Assembly (NCBI GenBank): GCA_002483085.1
Contig: DLHF01000087.1
Location: 17,058 to 81,057 of the forward strand
Direction of reading: 5' to 3'
From: Ignavibacteria bacterium UBA7675
GTDB taxonomy: Bacteria; Bacteroidota; Ignavibacteria; Kapaibacteriales; UB7675
DNA: 64,000 bases
How positions within the stretch are numbered: the first letter of the stretch is position 1; the number at the start of each line of letters is the position of its first letter. Below the pieces are notes generated by a model. It was not told the DNA's origin, ran no database searches, and saw only the letters and a program-made list of their open reading frames with translations. Position numbers and translations under genes: made by a program. Below, one piece after another: positions 61,723 through 64,000 of this stretch.

Positions 61723-62841
61723 TTACACGATGGTTCTGCTCTGCGTCAGCACTTCGCGGTAGGTGTCTTTCAGCATACTCTGGAAGTGGTAAACACCCTG
61801 CTCGCACTCTGCGGAAAACCTTCCTCTGTCGTATCCACGCGAGGCAAGGCCACGCTGCACATGCTCGCATATTTCGATGTCTTCCTGCTGCACTTCGTCG
61901 CTGAATTTCATATCGTCGGCAATCATACGCAGAGCTTCGGGCGAAGTGATATCGCTATAGTAATAATCAAATACCACGCGGCAGCGGTTTGGCTGTACAG
62001 GAATAACACTGTTCACCTGCAATCGCCCCGGCAGAATATTGAGCATGATATTTGGAAACACGAAGTAGTAGTAGGCTTCGCCATCGGCTGCACCGTAAAT
62101 ATTATTGCCCTCCGGGTCGCGAAACGGACTGTATTGCAGGCTGTAGTGCCGATGTAGTTCTGTGGTATAAGCGCGATAGTCCAGCATCTTGCAAAGCTCG
62201 GGATGCACAAGTGGGATGTGATATCCTTCGAGGTAATTATCTACATACGTTTTCCAGTTGCATAGTATCTCGTACTCTACACGGCGACAGAACTTCAGCT
62301 TATTCAATTGTTGCGGTGCAATTCTCTCGGGGATTCCACCCATCAGTGTTTCAAGTGCCACAGAACCATCCACCAATCTTACGAATAAAAGCCCCTGCCA
62401 CGAGCACACTTCTACAGGAACCAGACCGTAGTCTTTTTTGTCGAATAATTCTGTGCGGTCGAACCGGGGCACACCGCGTAGCGAGCCATCCAAGCAATAC
62501 GTCCAGCCGTGGTATTTGCACTGGAGTACGCGCACATGGCCGCTCTCTTCAATTGCCAGCGGCCCGCCTCGATGTCGGCACACATTGTAAAATGCCTGCA
62601 CTACTCCTTCCTTCGAGCGCACAACGATAATCGGGTTGCCTGCAACTGTTGCAAGAATATAATCGCCTGCATTTGGCACTTGCGACTCGACCCCCACGTA
62701 CTGCCACGTGCACAGAAAAATCGCGTCTTTCTCGAAGTCGTGAAAACGCTGATCGGTATACCAACACGAGGGAATAGTTTCCGATTGCTCCAACGGGCTT
62801 ACTCGCAATATATCTGATGTTACATCTGGCAGAGCGTGCAT
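61723..62841 (-). CDS. Rieske-type aromatic ring-hydroxylating oxygenase, large subunit
   Basis: 372 residues from MHALPDVTSD at 62841 (AGGTGA upstream). Rieske 2Fe-2S site: Cys88-x-His90 (VCRHRGG) and Cys108-x-x-His111 (CKYHGW). Mononuclear iron site: NWKTYVDNYLEGYHIPLVHPEL with His208 and His213. The overall form (CWYTDQRFHDFEKDAIFLCTW) is the choline monooxygenase/carnitine oxygenase-like group with an alpha subunit only. No reductase or ferredoxin gene is adjacent. Substrate unknown. Confidence 0.92.
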   Translation of the reverse strand: MHALPDVTSDILRVSPLEQSETIPSCWYTDQRFHDFEKDAIFLCTWQYVGVESQVPNAGDYILATVAGNPIIVVRSKEGVVQAFYNVCRHRGGPLAIEESGHVRVLQCKYHGWTYCLDGSLRGVPRFDRTELFDKKDYGLVPVEVCSWQGLLFVRLVDGSVALETLMGGIPERIAPQQLNKLKFCRRVEYEILCNWKTYVDNYLEGYHIPLVHPELCKMLDYRAYTTELHRHYSLQYSPFRDPEGNNIYGAADGEAYYYFVFPNIMLNILPGRLQVNSVIPVQPNRCRVVFDYYYSDITSPEALRMIADDMKFSDEVQQEDIEICEHVQRGLASRGYDRGRFSAECEQGVYHFQSMLKDTYREVLTQSRTIV

Positions 62842-62870
62842 AGTCTTCACCTGTTTTTTGGTTATCGTCT

Positions 62871-62878
62871 CAAAAATA
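62871..62878 (-). promoter_or_regulatory. Candidate -7 element for the Rieske oxygenase gene
   Basis: On the minus strand TATTTTTG (62878-62871) fits TAnnTTTG, 30 bases from the ATG at 62841. No TTTG is found at 19 bases upstream. The remaining gap 62879-63176 to the divergent BNR gene shows nothing else. Confidence 0.4.
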
Positions 62879-63176
62879 TTGGAAGCTGGTATTCCGGCAG
62901 CCGTAGCGAATATAAATAAATCACAGCAACAGGATGGCGTTGAACTTATAAAACGCCGTGACCTGTAGCAGAGACGAAACCACAAAAATGTACAGCAGTG
63001 GTTTTGCAGGTTTCTCCGGTTTCCGTAAATTTGCCACTCAATTGTTCCCAACGCTAATTCAACAGATGGTGTAACTACAAAAGCGCTGCACACTTTGCTC
63101 CCTGCCTCCGGTCTCCATACAATACACTATTGATTGATCTGGCATCACCTGGCGGCACACATTTTCAGAGGCATGT

Positions 63177-63971
63177 ATGATGATTCTCCAATTACGCTAT
63201 TATATTTTATTGCTATGCCTTGTCGGCATGAACAGTCCTGCCTTGTACAGCCAGTGGGAGCGAACCGCTGGCCCATCCAAAGCGGATATACGACAGACAA
63301 TTGTTGTCAACGATTCTACACTTCTGGCACTTGCCAACAAAGGAATCTACCGTTCAACAGACAATGGTTTGCACTGGCATCTGACTTACAACGAGCGCCC
63401 CCAGACAATAGGCAGTATCGGGACAACACTACTTACGGGAATTCGGCAGGATGGTCTTCTCGCCTCGCACGACAATGGCGAAACATGGAAAAAGGTGCAA
63501 TCCGAGTCGACATATTACTATCCAACATTTTTCTTAACAAAGGGTTCGAGGATTTTTTCGGCACTCTCCAATGAAGGTTGTTTCTACAGCAATGATACTG
63601 GCAAAACATGGACGCACATCACAGGAATCCCAAGAAAACCATTAGCAGGCGCTGTGATTGGCAATACTCTTGTTGTCGCGTTTGTCCCAGACCAGAGCGA
63701 ACACACAATTTTCACTTCTTCGGACAACGGCGAAACATGGCAGCCAGTAGTCTTGAAAGATTTCAAATGCTACTCTCTATGTGCTGTTGGCTCACAGCTT
63801 TTTGCAGGCGGTCACGGATCGGTACTTCGCTCCGACGACAATGGACAGCACTGGACGAAATTGAACTCTGGTCTTCCCGCACAAGATATTATCTCTATAC
63901 ACCAGTTTGGACAGTTCCATGAAAAGAGGAGCGTGTATTTAATCAATACACCAGTTTGGACAGTTCATTGA
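63177..63971 (+). CDS. Exported BNR/sialidase-like repeat protein, probably cut short
   Basis: 264 residues; signal peptide MMILQLRYYILLLCLVGMNS (cut near LYSQ), AGAGG upstream. Five repeats of the beta-propeller type follow, each with the Asp-box SxDxGxxW (STDNGLHWH, SHDNGETWK, SNDTGKTWT, SSDNGETWQ, SDDNGQHWT). The last complete blade ends near SGLPAQDIISI. The closing residues HQFGQFHEKRSVYLINTPVWTVH come from two 49-base tandem units (63898-64000), so the frame seems to have lost its original 3' end. T9SS cargo of this type usually end in a sorting domain, which is absent here. Confidence 0.78.
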   Translation: MMILQLRYYILLLCLVGMNSPALYSQWERTAGPSKADIRQTIVVNDSTLLALANKGIYRSTDNGLHWHLTYNERPQTIGSIGTTLLTGIRQDGLLASHDNGETWKKVQSESTYYYPTFFLTKGSRIFSALSNEGCFYSNDTGKTWTHITGIPRKPLAGAVIGNTLVVAFVPDQSEHTIFTSSDNGETWQPVVLKDFKCYSLCAVGSQLFAGGHGSVLRSDDNGQHWTKLNSGLPAQDIISIHQFGQFHEKRSVYLINTPVWTVH

Positions 63972-64000
63972 AAAAAGAGCGTGGTTTTAAGCAATAAAAA
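63898..64000. repeat. Tandem 49-base repeat at the window edge
   Basis: TACACCAGTTTGGACAGTTC starts at 63898 and again at 63947. The following bases (CATGAAAAGAGGAGCGTG and ATTGAAAAAAGAGCGTGG) are also similar. Two units fit in the window and the array may continue. On the other strand the unit reads GAACTGTCCAAACTGGTGTA, which resembles the tips of some insertion elements. Confidence 0.8.

Noticed and set aside
63898..64000. Tandem 49-base units as the start of a CRISPR array
   Set aside because: Units follow each other without spacers and differ along their whole length, and no cas gene is seen.

Overview
The window reads as an ordinary, densely coded bacterial chromosome of moderate GC. 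It belongs to the Fibrobacteres-Chlorobi-Bacteroidetes side of the tree. Four things support this. A secreted protein (49006-51033) carries a type IX secretion C-terminal sorting domain. Several upstream regions carry the Bacteroidota-type promoter TTTG-N19-TAnnTTTG. An alternative complex III sits beside a haem-copper oxidase of the caa3 kind. There are also OmpA/TSP3 and FadL-like surface proteins. The aerobic respiratory genes together with a 2-oxoacid:ferredoxin oxidoreductase make a Chlorobi/Ignavibacteria/Kapabacteria-like heterotroph my best guess; this is inference. No rRNA, tRNA, CRISPR array, prophage or intact insertion sequence was found.

Layout. 1-6.7 kb: a partial response regulator, the selenouridine pair selU-selD, an amino-acid permease, a receiver-histidine kinase protein and a YciO-type protein, closed by a clear terminator. 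7-10.3 kb (minus): a lipoprotein and a VTC/DUF4956/DUF2490 set. 11.6-27.9 kb (minus): one unbroken respiratory cluster, nuoA-nuoB, cytochrome c, oxidase subunits II and I, haem A and haem O synthases, oxidase subunits III and IV, a SCO copper chaperone, a small CPNC membrane protein, and alternative complex III genes actA to actF. It has a promoter upstream of nuoA and a terminator after actF. 28-39.3 kb: miaB, a small membrane protein, an aldo/keto reductase, acetyltransferase, phosphoesterase, FAD oxidoreductase, trpS and korAB. 39.7-51 kb: envelope proteins (lipoproteins, OmpA with TSP3 repeats, FadL-like barrel, T9SS-exported Omp28-like protein) with pyrD and glgA between them. 51-64 kb: a more accessory stretch with an M15 peptidase, acetyltransferase, degenerate metallo-beta-lactamase-fold protein, sterol desaturase, dihydrofolate-reductase-like protein, Rieske oxygenase and a truncated-looking BNR-repeat protein.

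The most interesting locus is 55150-59001: three overlapping plus-strand genes. The first is a 698-residue ferritin-like (VioB-type) protein whose C-terminal third is a Cys-rich region with ten cysteines and CxxxGGC-type motifs. The second is a DUF692 multinuclear iron oxidase (MNIO). The third is a DUF2063 partner protein. By analogy with methanobactin, TglHI and bufferin systems, the MNIO/partner pair probably modifies the cysteines of the ferritin-like protein, so the substrate would be a large enzyme-like protein rather than a short peptide.

A second theme is a family of dispersed intergenic repeats, about ten full or partial copies in both orientations. They share two cores, one around TGTGGCACGGGC and CGCTGTCACCGGTCGCA and one around TGCAGCGCGGTGCAGAGAC, and three copies have a conserved hairpin. 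The repeats sit only between genes and create false N-terminal extensions in open reading frames of several neighbours, so starts were chosen with that in mind.
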